A stretch of DNA of 64,000 nucleotides, from NCBI GenBank assembly GCA_035048495.1, contig CM068547.1, positions 30,139,913 to 30,203,912 on the forward strand. The letters are read 5' to 3'. The first letter of the stretch is position 1, and each line of letters begins with the position of its first letter. Shown here in pieces: positions 52,245 to 64,000 of the stretch. Both the position numbers and the translations under genes were made by a program. The notes under the pieces are model-generated. The model had not been told where the DNA came from and searched no databases. It saw only the letters and a program-made list of their open reading frames with translations. The stretch is from Euptelea pleiosperma (Eukaryota; Streptophyta; Magnoliopsida; Ranunculales; Eupteleaceae).

Positions 52245-55200
52245 ATGGCTTTTCAAATTGTATTACTTGTTTTCATAGCATTTTCTCTCACTTTGGGAAA
52301 TGTTAATGGAGTTCAAGAATCGAAGAGTATATCAAAGAAAGAAGAGTTGGAGTTGGATAGGCAACTCAAGCTTTTGAATAAGCCTGCTGTTAAGACCATT
52401 CGGGTATATAACTTTCTACTTTTTTGATAAAATACTTATAACACAAATTCGTGAATTGTGATTGTAATTTTGATTTCCAAGAAAAATCTGTACTTTACAT
52501 GCCACACGGGATATTGGCATCCGTGTTTTCGCTCAGAAAACCCATGTGCTCACCAAACCCACCTAAAAATCCCCCCTAACTCTTTACACCCATATCACTC
52601 TTACACCCCCACCAAAAAAAAAAGTTGCAGGCACAAGAGGAGGAGGAGAAGAAGAAGAAGAAGAGGAGGAGGAGGAGCAACCTTCACAGCCGACACCACT
52701 CCCTCCCTCTCTCCATCTCTCTCTCACTCTCTCCCCCCTCTCTCTCTCCCTCCCTCTCTCTCTCTGGTTTTGGGCTGCCTCAGCACCCTCCGGGTCGAGT
52801 GTGGAATGCCACACTCGGTAGCCCAAAACCAGAGTGAGAGAGAGAAAGAGAGGAAGAGAGAGAGAGAGACCTATCTATTGTGGTGGCAGCGATAGCGTAT
52901 TCCTCCTCCTCCTCTTCTTCTTGTTCTTCTTTTACTACTTCTTCTTCTTCTTCTTCTTTTCTATTTTGGGCTGGTTTTCAGGGTGGGTCGTATGAGTAAA
53001 AAGCAAGGGACATTTTGTTTTTATTTTTTATTTTTTGCTTAAGTGGGTTTTCTGAGCGAAAACGTTGGTGCCAATATCCTGACCCTTAATTATCCATGCC
53101 ACATTAATTATTGAAACAATAAGGGTAAAAGAATCATTTTGGTTGGCTTGAAGACTAATAAAAGAAGTCTAAAAGGTGTACCAAAAGTCGTTACTTTCCT
53201 TATATATCTCTTTTATATTAATTTATCTTTCAATTTTTTTAAAATACTAATTTGAATATTAATGAATTAAATATTTTTAACTAATCAATTTTTTCCTATC
53301 TCACTTGTTGTTGGAAATTTAGAAAGCACTTGCACACTGCACATGCCACTCACTACTGTTTTAAAATGAAAATTCCATTGAGTAGAAAAAACTTGTAATT
53401 ATTATATCTATTGTTATAGCTTAAATGAAGGAAATTTTTTCTGGAATGTCACTCCAAGCCTCTTTATTGGAGTGATGGGGTATTTCATGCCATGTGGAGG
53501 GCTGATGTGGAATTCAAATTCAAGCTCCAAACCTCTCTTAGGTGTCGGCTATCTATTGATGAGAAGACTTATTCCATTACTAGGGAATTTTTTTTATTGA
53601 TGACCTGCTTTAATTGTATAAACCAGTGATATACTTATTACTGTTATTTAGATTCTGTCAAGATAAGAGCAGTAAAACCCCATATTTTACTTGGTGTATG
53701 ATGAGATTAATATTTTGATTCCAACTAAACTGGAAAAATAAAATTATGGAAGTTAATTTATGAAAGTTTCTTGTTTTTACAGATTGATGAAGGTGACATC
53801 TTCAATTGTGTTAATATCAATAAACAACCTGCTTTTGATCATCCATTGCTCAAGAATCATACAGTCCAGGTTTTTTATTCTCTCGTATTCCCATTATCAC
53901 AATTCTGATAATCAATTATTAAGAAAATAGTTTTGATGAATTCCTATAAATTTTGATATATATATTGCTAATTTTTTATGTAACTTTTGTGCTTGTAAAT
54001 TTAGAGAATTCATGAGAAATGAATTTAACTTTTGTACTTGTATTGAGGGCAATGTTACCATCATCCCTAATGGTTGTCTTCCCTGTCGTTGTCCCTAGGT
54101 CCAATTGTTGATGGTCCTTGAGATTCACACCAAACAAAACCTAAAGGCCATCCAACAATTTAAACCTATGGATGATGATGCTATAATATATCATTTTCCT
54201 TTTATTTATGTATCACTGGAGGCTGCCATGTGTGATGTGCGTGCATCTTACACATGGCACACTCCTAGAGACCACTGACTTGTATAGATGTTTGGCCATC
54301 CCTAGGTGGACTTACATATGAAAATTCATTCTGATTAGTAACTTTCTATCCATTAGATTATAGTTTTTTTTCATGGTTTGCTTTTAACCGTAGATTTTAA
54401 GAGTTATTTGGCCAATGAAAAACAGACAACACCATGCAAGTCCATGGACCTTGGACCATGTGATCATTACTCTTTTCATAATGGAGCATGTACTTAGGAT
54501 ATTTAATTTTTTTTTCAAATATTAAGTTTTGATACCATTGATGATGGGCCATATTATGAGTCACATGGCACAGTCTTAGAGACCACTTACCATATAGATG
54601 TTTTGCCCATCCCTAGTTGAAGCTACATACTGAAATTCATCCAGATTAGTGATTTATATCCGTTGGATTAGATTAGAGTCCTTTTCATGGTTTATTTTTA
54701 ACCGTGGTATTCTAGCATTACTTATGTTACTCAAATTCAAAGGTGAAAAATAACTAATTAGGCCTATTATTTTCATGTAAGTCCGTCTAGGGATGGGCCA
54801 AACATCCATACGGTAGTAGCTCACACTGTGGGTCCATCATCAACTTTGAAGATGGGCCCATCATCAAATTTTTTCAGGGACAAAGTTTAGTGCCACGTCA
54901 AGGTTCAATAAATTCTTTCAAAAGTGAGTTAATATCTTGAATGATCAAAGCACCCTATAAAGTAAAAAATTTCATAAAAAATGATAGAAGCAATGTTTAT
55001 AAATTTAAGGAATTTGAGGGTCATAATAGAAATAAGGGTTTTTTGACTTTTTTTTTTCTAATTAGAGAGAGCATTGAATTAGTTGCAGAGGTAACGTGTG
55101 CCCTTTACACCAAAAGACCAAGAAACCCTTGCCAAGTGAATAAATTGAAAATGAAAAAGCAAAAATAGGGGTAATTTTGGAATATACAAAAATGTCGAAC

Positions 55201-58200
55201 CATAATGCAAATAAAGAATATAGATAGAATCATGAGCAATTAAGAGACAAAATGTATTTAAAATTTGGTAACAATTTGATCACTTTTTCCTTATGATCAA
55301 AACGTAAAACTCAAAAAATAAGTATAGTTTCGTAATTTTGCAACACTTGAAAAAAAATGATAAAAACATTTGACGACTAAATGCACAATCTGACGACTAA
55401 ATATCTCATATAAGAAGGTAAGATTAGGGAGTTTCTCTTGATTACTATAACAACAATTTGCATTGGATCTAAGTTCTACTGCGAAAATGGCAGGAACACG
55501 AGCTCAACCAGCCATTTTTAATGTCCACGAAGGATAAGAACATCGCCAACCAAATCCGGTGACAAGAACAATCATTCGCTAGAGCCAACAATAAGGAACA
55601 AATCCAAAGGGCTTGATCGAGTGATATCTAAAGCGCCTGCTTTAATACCAAAAAATAGGAAGCTAGAGTGAGGGAACGTAGCTCAATTTCTATAATAGCA
55701 TAGCAAAAGACCACTAAACAAATCCCAAAGACTACCTCACAAATTTCAAAGAACATCCAATAGTTTGCATATATGGATGACTATCATCTTTGGAATGATA
55801 CTAAAAATTTTCTAACATGGAAATACTATAAAGAGTGAATATCAAAGATTCTATAAGAAAATAATTGGAGAATATTACAAATTTCATAATTAGTAAAGAA
55901 AAATAAATATTTCTTGTACAATAATAGAAAAATAGGAAAGGGCATGTCAACTGATATGAACGATAGTGACACCTTAATTTCAAAGCTTTTTGATTTGGAA
56001 ATGGGGAATAGTGACATAATAAAAAAGTTTATGATTTCATGTTTCCATATCGAAAGACTTACATTAAAGTGGCATATTGTAGTAGGGTATCATGAAAGCT
56101 ATGACATTAGTGTTCTTATACTGAGAGATAGGTTAAATTTTAAAAAAATAAAACTAAAGGATAATAGACCTTTCTAGTTCAAAGAATAGTCTAAGTGTTC
56201 ATTTTCTGTTTATATTATACTAATTATTTTTTCATTAAATTAATCTCATAAGCAATTTGAGAGTTATTTTCAATTAACAAAAATTGCACACTACTTTGCT
56301 TTTTCTATGATTATATATTTGCACAAGTTCAACGTTGATATATATTTTATTTAATTTAAAGTTTTCATATTTAGCACTCTTCCTCTTGATAATTAATACT
56401 TTGATGAAGTTTACTTTGCAGATGAGACCCAGTTCTTTGCCGAAAGGATTTATAAAGGGAGCATCATCACTCACTAAACCTTTACAGTTTGGTCTAACAA
56501 ATGAAGGGTGCCCACCAGGAACAGTTCCAATTCAAATGATACAAAGGGAAGGTCTAATAAAAGCTAAATCTCTTTCGAAAAGATATAGTCAAAAAGATAG
56601 CTTCACTGGCTATCACGTGAGTTTACTTCCAAAAAATGACTCTTATTTATGTTTTAATATTTATTTGGTAAGTATTGCTATTTTTAAAATTTTATGTTGC
56701 CTAAAAGATAATTTAGGATTGTCAAACAACTTGAAACTTGCAGTGACCCAATTTTTAAGGGCGAAAATAGGTTAGGCCTAGTGGAAACCAAAACTAGGCT
56801 CATTTACAACCCTTTTAATTCTCTAACGAGAATTACATTTCTCTTAATCAAGACTATTGAACTAATAAAGTGTCGGATATTAATCACATATTACACATCA
56901 AGTAATATTTGTAGGACCATTAGACCAATTATAAATCTTACCGAGTTGATAAATATGGTTGGAATAAATGGTAGGGGATATTTGACCAGATATATTTTAA
57001 AAGACAATTGATCCTAAATGAATAAGGAAACAAAGAATTTTTGTATGACGAAAATCAATTTTTGAATTTCAAAAGCACAACTTTCGTTCAAGCAACCATT
57101 TTGCTATTAGAATGTATTGATTTAAGGTGATTTGTTATGCTCTTAGCAAAATTCTTTTGTTTTACCACAAGTCGTATATGACTTTTATCATTTTTTCCCC
57201 ATTATAGTATCTATTAGTATTTATAATTATTCTCTTAATTACATAGTCCTCAATTTTATTCCTTTTGAGAAATCAAAAAAGTTATAAATATAATTTTTGT
57301 TCTTTCTTATCAACTTTGCTTGCATTAGTATCTATGTCTATAAAGGACTCATTTATGAGATTTGAATAACACATGGATGAAACTATATAAATAAATTAGA
57401 TGAATATTTAAAAGACTAATGCGACTGATAGTATTTAATACTTTAGCCTTATAGTGGATGACTATTTTAAGCAGTTAAAATTAAAAAAAATCAAAAGAAT
57501 AGGATATTTACTTGTACTTTGTGAAATTTAATAAATGATTTTGAGGATCTTAAGATTCAAATTGAGAAACTTGTACTTAATACATATAATAAATACTTAA
57601 CAATATTTTTATTTAAATGATTTATTAATTATTTGATATATTATTATATGTAAAAAGTGTTTTATATAAGGCATAATTATTTATCCTTTGATTATAATGG
57701 TTCAAATATTGATATAATTATAATTTAAAAACACGTGCTATACATTGATATTGAAGGTATCATGTTGATTGTCATTTTAATAGTTACTACTTTGTGAATG
57801 ATTTTACTTACCAAAATTGATGATATAATAATTATTTTTCTTAAATAGAAAATACAGCATACATGTGATTTCTTTGTAAGTAAAGGCTTCATTAAAAATT
57901 GAATAACTACACGGGATGATCCCAAGAAATACAACTACATGGTCATTGTACATAAAAATAAAAATTGTAAGTTTTAGAGAAATTGTTTCTCATGGATTAG
58001 GATTGTTGAAGAATAATTTGTGTTATTGTACTCTAGGGACCATTCCTAACCCCATTTGTAGTTATTTATTCGAGATATTTTTATTTTAAAAAATCATTTC
58101 TAAAGAGACAATCCAGTTAATTTTTTTTGGTTGTGGGTTTGGGATTGTTTAAATCTTTTTTAAAAAAATTTCTGCTATGTTACATTTATATATAGTGAAA

Positions 58201-61200
58201 GTTCTCTATTATGGTCATGCATGTTATCATCAAAATCTTGGTCGGCTCCTTTGTGTGTTGTCTAGTTATTTTTTAACTTTATATTTGTTGCATTGACATT
58301 TAATCTCATAGATCTACGTGTAATGTTATAGTAATTTTCTATAATCATTATCTACTAAACAATATAATAGAGTAGCATACTTGTTTCTTTATAAAAATAT
58401 TTTATTTTGTAGTATAATCAATCTTTAGTGAATAATTTGTTATCCATTTAATTATAGATTTTGAAATCATTATATATTAATATTAGTATGCTTTTACTTT
58501 TCATATAGCTTGTATGAGTCAAAATATTTATATGTTTATTTCCTTTTTGTAAACTATTTTGGCCTATTAGTAGTTAAATGACTAATTTATATTTAAAAAA
58601 ACTTAATTAACAGAGTTAGTGAATTACTCAGTTTGCAACAGTTAAAATGACGGGAGATGCATTTATAAAGTATTATGGAGCCAGCGCCTATTTGAGTATA
58701 CATAATCCAAATGTTACGGCTGATCAATTCAGTGAAGGTGTTCTTTGGGTGGAAAATGGCTATGAAAGTCAACTCAATAGTATACAAGTTGGATGGGCAG
58801 TAAGTCATATCTATCACTACCATTTATTAATGCAGTATATCATTAGCATTTGTACTTCATGTACTCAACGTCTCCCTCTCTTTTATTTATCACATTTCTA
58901 TTTTATCATCTCCAATTCACAATCTTAAAAAGAATATTTGTATAATACATAAATGATGTGTTTATTTGTTGTATTGTCAAAAGAAAGTTAATTAACACAA
59001 TTATAAAAAAAATTAAAATATCATAAAATAAAATTTATTTTTTATTTACTTTTGAATGTCAAAACTATCGAATATATTTTATTCTATGAAAAACTAATAG
59101 AATATCCAAGATTAATATATTATTGTGTTTAATTCTTTGATAACATACTTTGATGGGAAACATACTAAAAAATTAGGGCTTTAGTTTTATAGAGTAATTC
59201 ATTATCTCTTTAACATATTATACATAAAGTTTAATAAATCGCGCGCTAATATTAACTCGAATAATAGAGCCACTTATTGATTATGTTTTTTCTAACACCA
59301 ACTACGATGTGTAACACATATATTAATATTAAATCCACACAATCATTACTAAGTCAACTTCACAATTAGGTGAAATGTAAGTCACTATCGTAAGATATTT
59401 ATTTAAAAATAATTTTTTAAAATCAAATGTTATTAAAAATTAACTTAGAATTAAATTATTATTTAAAAAATAATAATATAAAAAAAGCTATAATTTTATA
59501 ATAATTGAATAATTTTTAAAGCTTATTAAGACTATCTTAATACTTACAAATTTGTTATTAAGAAAAATGTCTTTATAGAGTCTAATTCGATAACCACGAA
59601 AATGACATAAAACGCTCCAAAAGTATTTGGGCACTTTAAAATGCATACTAATATATTTATGTCATTCCAAAAAAATTTATACTAAATATAGAAACTGAGT
59701 TACTTTTACATTCATACAATATAAATGGATGATGCCATTCAATGATGATTACATGCAATATTTTAAATAGACACTCATAACTAGTTCTTAGAAAGTGGTG
59801 AAGTACTCTACTTTTCATCAAAGCCTAGGTATTTTATGTGAAACTCTAGGATTAGATGTCTTTGCAACACCATTCAAATCATTAAACACTAATGTGATTT
59901 AATACATAAGATGTAAATGCAACTACATATTCTACAAAAATAAAAATGCATGCATAACCTTAAGTTTATAATTTCTTTGATATATGTATATAATAATTTC
60001 AATTCTATAATTAAAAATATATATACATTATTTTCTCAATAATTTTTATTTGATGTGTTGAAAATATGTTTAACCTTTAAACTATTAATCTTATTTAATC
60101 TTTAATCTTTTTATATATATACATCAAATAAGTTTAATCTTATATGCATAACCTTAAGTGACTCCATTTAATCTTTAAACTATTTTTTAGAGATCATTAC
60201 ATAAGTTGGTCATTTATAAATTAGAGAAGGTGTTACATACCCTGATCTACTTGTATTTAAAAGGTTAACCACTTATATACCTTTATCATTATCTTAAGTT
60301 GTAGATTTGTATTAAGCGAATGCAAATATAATAAAAGAAATAGATGTAAAGAAAATAAATAAAATGAATCTACATTTGCAAGAAAATAAAATTATAAGAA
60401 ATTAAAAGAAATAAATATATAACGTCACCTTCAATAACTTCTAACCAAAATTTTATACATTATCAGGCACATAGTCAAATAATAAAGGATGTGAGATTAT
60501 TCTTTTATGTAATTAGGAATCCCCCAACATTTTATGGTAACTTTCTTTCAACCATTTAAAGTGGTCTTATTGTGCAAGTAACTTAGGACACCTTTATACT
60601 AAATAGTAAAACAAATTTCTTCTAAAGAAGGCTCAAACAAATAAATAACATAAAAGAAGTACTATACTACATATGAAAAAAAATAAGATAAACAAAATAA
60701 AAAAAAATAAATAAAGGGACCAAGGTTGCTTATCTACTAATATATAATTTCAAATTGTATCTTAGAAAAAAAAATTTCGTCTATTTTTTTTTTTAAAAAA
60801 ATGAGAAAAAAAAAAGTAAACATGAACCAGAATTCTTACCTGTTTCATTTGATCTCTTCACTAAATATGGTCATAAATTTTTCAAATAATTTCTAATTTT
60901 TTTAAGGTATTGAGAGACTATTTGATAAGGATTTCTTGGGCCTAAGAGGATAGCTTTGAAAAAATAATTTGAATGATGTTTTAAAGTGCTTTTTAATTAA
61001 TGGTGAACATTTTGTTTGCACTCAAATTATCAAAATTTAGAATTTTGTAAGGATTGATCAAACAAAAACCTTAATCTTACGATCAAGTTGTTAGATAAAC
61101 AACCAATGATAGAACACACTGAGAAAGTAGGTTTTCAAAGTTTATCCACCATTGAATTGGCCATTAATTGAGCCCATAACGTCAACTTGTAGGTTATTAT

Positions 61201-62084
61201 TACCCATTTATTGGTTCTCTTTCCACTATTGATCAATCGAAATTAGACCCTCAACATTCATGCTACATAAGCTATTTACCATTGGATTAAGAAAATAAAT
61301 AGTATATCTAATGTTTTTACAATAAGTAAAATTGGCATCTTTTGATTCAAAACCTTGATAGTTGAAACATTACAGATAGATTCCTCAAATACCAACTCTT
61401 ACATATTATTAGTTTAAAATATATATTTTTTCTACTCAATTCTAAAAATTAATACACATGAATAAGTAGGTTATTTATTTTGCAACTCAACAATTTTTAT
61501 TATTTTTATTAAAGTGATTATAAGAATAATAAATTATATGGTAGAGGTAGGCTTTTCTAAGATTTGTAAGATTGGAGTCTATTTGATAAGCTAATAAGTA
61601 TTTATCCTCTACAAATTTTAACATGACAGGTTATATTTAATCGAAGCATCATGTAAACAAGCCATTCACATATCCCATTTAGTGTGAATGGAAATTCATA
61701 TACTTGTCCACATTTTTAATTTTTTTACAATTAACTCTATTTATTTTATAAAAAAGAAATAATTATTAATTTTTAAGTTGTTGTGTCTCAGGTAAACCCA
61801 AAGTTGTTCAAAGACGACCGCCCACGGTTATTTTCGTATTGGACTGTATGATTTTAAACCTTCTAACTTATTCTATTTCTATTTGGTTTATTAATTAACA
61901 TTTAACTTGTTATATTATTGCTTATTTTATATCTGAACAGGCAGATGGTTATCATAAGACAGGATGTTTCAATCTTCTATGCCCAGGTTTTGTACAAGTT
62001 AGTAGTACATATCATATGGGCCAGGAGTTATTTTATTCTGTCTATCGTGGAGATCAAAGGGTTCTTCCAGTCCTCGTTTTCCAG
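52245..62084 (+). CDS. Neprosin-family (DUF239) putative secreted peptidase, partial
   Basis: Six exons, all with GT-AG borders in phase 0: 52245-52403, 53783-53869, 56422-56616, 58632-58799, 61792-61845, 61941-62084 (269 codons so far). Residues 1-22 look like a signal peptide (MAFQIVLLVFIAFSLTLGN). The activation-peptide region has LNKPAVKTI, FNCVNINKQPAFDHPLLKNH and RPSSLPKG. The neprosin domain has GCPPGTVPI, YYGASAYLSIHNPNV, QLNSIQVGWAVNPKL and DGYHKTGCFNLLCPGFVQ. Known members are secreted prolyl-specific glutamic peptidases of ~400 residues. The last ~100 residues (typically a ...GNWWL... region) are not found up to a LINE at 62950; they may lie beyond the window or be lost. Introns are long and AT-rich. 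No stops in any exon. Confidence 0.85.
52507..53094. mobile_element. Mutator-like MITE in intron 1 of the neprosin-family gene
   Basis: 588 bp between perfect 9-bp repeats CATGCCACA (52498-52506, 53095-53103). Terminal inverted arms: GGATATTGGCATCCGTGTTT and TCGCTCAGAAAACCCA on the left; on the right their complement (GGATATTGGCACCAACG...). The left end appears ~17 bp shorter than the right. Inside are GA/CT microsatellites and a second hairpin ('ctctggttttgggct' / 'agcccaaaaccagag', 52762-52835). The open frames in it are artefacts. Confidence 0.78.
54536..54853. mobile_element. Fold-back element in intron 2 of the neprosin-family gene
   Basis: The left arm 'ttgatgatgggccatattatgag...' pairs with the right arm '...gtgggtccatcatcaa'. 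The motif 'ccatccctag...' is inverted at 54605 and 54785 ('ctagggatgggccaaacatcc'). A half-copy lies at 54230-54420. Target duplication not resolved. Confidence 0.55.
55200..61780. other. Long AT-rich introns 2-4 without further genes
   Basis: Only exons of the neprosin-family gene are supported here. Open frames at 55914-56177 and 56781-57011 lack motifs and conservation clues. Confidence 0.5.
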
Positions 62085-62949
62085 GTAAAAAATCTTTAGT
62101 CATCCATTTGACTTTAATTATGATAAAGAACTAATTAATTTTAGGTGCAAATACTTGACATATCCTTATAAGGAAAAATAATTAATATTAGGTAGAAATA
62201 GTTGTGTGTGTATCAACTAGCTATATGGCATGACAATTAAACCAAGTACCAAACACTACATAATTTATTTTTCTATTTTTCTTTATAGCTATGTATGGTT
62301 GCCATGAATAAGTTTTATATATATGCATATAAATTTCATAACCATTTTTTGTAAAACTCTTCGTTGATCTCCATATAGAGCCTATAAGTAAAAAAAGTGG
62401 ATTTAAATGTAAGAAACTTTGAGGAGAGACAAAATAGTAAACTACTTTTAGATGGGAAAGTAAAGTCTATTTATGACGAGCTAAAGGTCAGTGTTGGGGA
62501 GTTTGCCTCAACCTTACCATGAAGGAAGAGGATTCAGGTTTTACTCAACTCAAATCTTTTAATCCTATTATAAGATAGAGAAAAAATACTCTTCTTTCTC
62601 TACAAAAGGAGTTTAGATAGAGATGCCTTACACCCCAACTTAATTAGGATCTATAATTCTAATCTTGACTCCTCACTTTCCAAAATATCCAATGTGTCCG
62701 CTTTTCTCATATTTTAAAGGTACCCTTCTATTACCAAAAAAATACCCCTCTTCCTCTACCCTATGACATTTTTAGCACATCATTCCTCCTGGGTTGAAGA
62801 AACTCAACCCTGTCGAGCTTTCGACATCTCTCTTTTATGAAAGCATCCTTAAATCGGTCATCCTTGAGTTGACAAATGAGACCTTATGCTTCTAGGGATA
62901 AATTGGGACTGTTTGCTGACGCACTGATTCCAGTGGTTGTCAGCTCAAT
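62085..62949. other. Region downstream of exon 6, possible old gypsy remnant
   Basis: No next neprosin exon is visible. Around 62790 the minus strand reads 'ttgagtttcttcaacccaggaggaatgatg', reminiscent of the end of a gypsy pol with its polypurine tract ('aacccgggggag.atgatg'). Weak. Confidence 0.25.
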
Positions 62950-64000
62950 TGTTTTTATTTTTTTGATAAGTCCAAAAGATGTATAAATAGGAGATTGAGA
63001 AGATCTCCAAAAAGTATACAAAGAAATAGAAGTAAAAGAACAGTACAAAAAACTAATCACTACTCTCGATCACCCCAAAAGGTCATCCAACCTAAATACC
63101 ATATCTCCAGAGTGAACCCCTTTCATCTCCGAGAACTTGCTCCCCCAACTAAAGATGTGCGCCTTTGCTGATAAGAGTATCGTGGAAGGAATTCTCCTTA
63201 TCTCTAAAAATCATCCCATTCCTCTCCATCCATAAACCCCACATAACCACATAAGGAACCATCCTTCAAATGATTTTCCCAACCTTTGAAAGGGCTAGTT
63301 TGGGCCACCCTCTCAACAAAACTGCAATAGACAGTGGCATAACCCAATAGATACCCACTTGAGCTAAGAAGTAAGACCATATCTGATTAGCAACATCACA
63401 ATGCAGTAAAAGATAGCTAAAACTCTCACCATTTGATTTGCACATAACACAATAGTTAACCAATATTCCTTTTCTAGCAAAAAAATTATCAATAGTGGTA
63501 GTTTGTTTAATGCGGCGACCCAACAGAAAAAATGAATTTTCAAAGGCACTTGTGCTTTCCAAATGTTGGGACATAGAAAGGGATGAGCTGAAATGGTAAG
63601 AGTTTAAAGCATCATAAAATGAGGAAACCGAGAAGCATCCCAATTTGGATAGAGTCCAAGATAGGTTGTCATCCTCTATTGTTGAAACAATGTAATACCT
63701 CAATGATTCCAACAAAATACCAACTAGTTCCTTCTTCCATTCAAAGAGGTTTCTTGTGAAATCAAAATTCCATGAAACTTCTAGATTTGCGACATTCCAA
63801 AAAGATGAAATGAAGTGTCCTTTCCATTGTGAAAGAGAAGACAACCGTGGATATGTTTCTTTTAGACAACTATCACTACACCAAGAGTCTTCCCAAAATC
63901 AAATCCTAGTGTTGGTCTAGACCGCTCCGTGCCGCTCTTTGACCTTATATATGCCCTTCCACGTCCCACACCCGAAAGACCCTTCGGCTCCTCTCCAAAC
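62950..64000 (-). mobile_element. 3' part of an L1-type LINE, running off the window
   Basis: The A-rich end (read here as 'tttttatttttttgata' at 62953) is on the left, consistent with minus orientation. It contains the RT zinc-binding domain at 63266-63920. The 5' part lies past 64000. The last 80 bp (63921-64000) are GC-richer ('gaccgctccgtgccgctc') and may be another sequence. Confidence 0.6.
63266..63920 (-). pseudogene. LINE reverse-transcriptase zinc-binding (zf-RVT) C-terminal region
   Basis: The frame gives FWEDSWCSDSCLKETYPRL (before the 192-codon open part, in another frame), then LSQWKGHFISSFWNVANLE, DNLSWTLSKLGCFSVSSFYD, ENSFFLLGRRIKQTTTIDN and CVMCKSNGESFSYLLLHCDV, ending AQVGIYW. 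The C-x2-C...H-x-C set and the 'W.....G.FSV.S.Y' motif define the zf-RVT domain at the end of plant LINE ORF2. At least one shift separates it from upstream coding. No RT core is in the window. Confidence 0.85.

Noticed and set aside
56781..57011. 76-codon frame in an intron of the neprosin-family gene
   Set aside because: AT-rich, Ile/Asn-rich, no recognisable domain. Likely chance.
1..64000. CRISPR arrays, bacterial operons or phage-like modules
   Set aside because: All supported genes are plant or plant-transposon type with introns. The repeat arrays have variable units and no spacer structure.

Overview
This window reads as nuclear DNA of a flowering plant. The grounds are a spliced plant-type neprosin-family gene with GT-AG introns, remnants of plant gene families (a MATE transporter, a 2-oxoglutarate dioxygenase), and several classes of plant retrotransposon: Athila-type Ty3/gypsy, SIRE-like Ty1/copia, a chromodomain-bearing gypsy derivative and L1-type LINEs. 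The species cannot be read from the sequence. Roughly three quarters of the window is transposon-derived. The only host gene that looks intact as far as it is visible is the neprosin-family gene at 52245-62084 (+). || Layout. 1-4646 is the 3' part of a SIRE-like copia element. It carries a decayed extra ORF (1318-2624), a minisatellite (3355-3790) and the first ~100 bp of an LTR. 4647-9118 is intergenic, with a possible raffinose-synthase-like fragment and a frameshifted LINE reverse transcriptase (7020-8340, -). 9124-18993 (-) is a complete but pol-less SIRE-like element with target duplication CTATC. Its 3' LTR is split by a 3.46-kb probable solo LTR (10736-14198, target duplication GTCTA). 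19000-20614 holds tandem repeats, a dioxygenase exon relic, telomere-like repeats and low-complexity DNA. || 20615-48090 is one large nested complex. The host is an Athila-type element on the - strand: 5' LTR 45248-48090, gag 42132-43421, protease/RT 36930-38455, truncated 3' LTR 20615-22684. A SIRE-like copia element (24225-36929, +) interrupts its RT. A small gag-protease-chromodomain element without RT, RNase H or integrase (38896-42131, -) interrupts the region between gag and protease. The copia element in turn carries two solo LTRs of the Athila family in opposite orientations (24260-26866, target duplication AGGGC; 31968-34617, target duplication ATATA). All pol genes carry stops or frameshifts, so none looks autonomous. 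|| 48091-52240 has a MATE transporter pseudogene and fold-back MITEs, one with a perfect 9-bp target duplication. 52245-62084 is the neprosin-family gene. Six exons are visible, all joined in phase 0. Intron 1 holds a Mutator-like MITE and intron 2 a fold-back element. The terminal coding part is not found before a LINE fragment (62950-64000, -) that runs off the window. || The most unusual signals are: arrays of the palindrome CCAATCGATTGG (two opposed CCAAT boxes) just upstream of the TATA box in the copia LTRs; a tRNA-like segment with Pol III A/B-box-like motifs in the Athila-family LTR copies; the gag-protease-chromodomain element; and four in-frame TAG stops in one pol gene that all fall at expected glutamine (CAG) positions.
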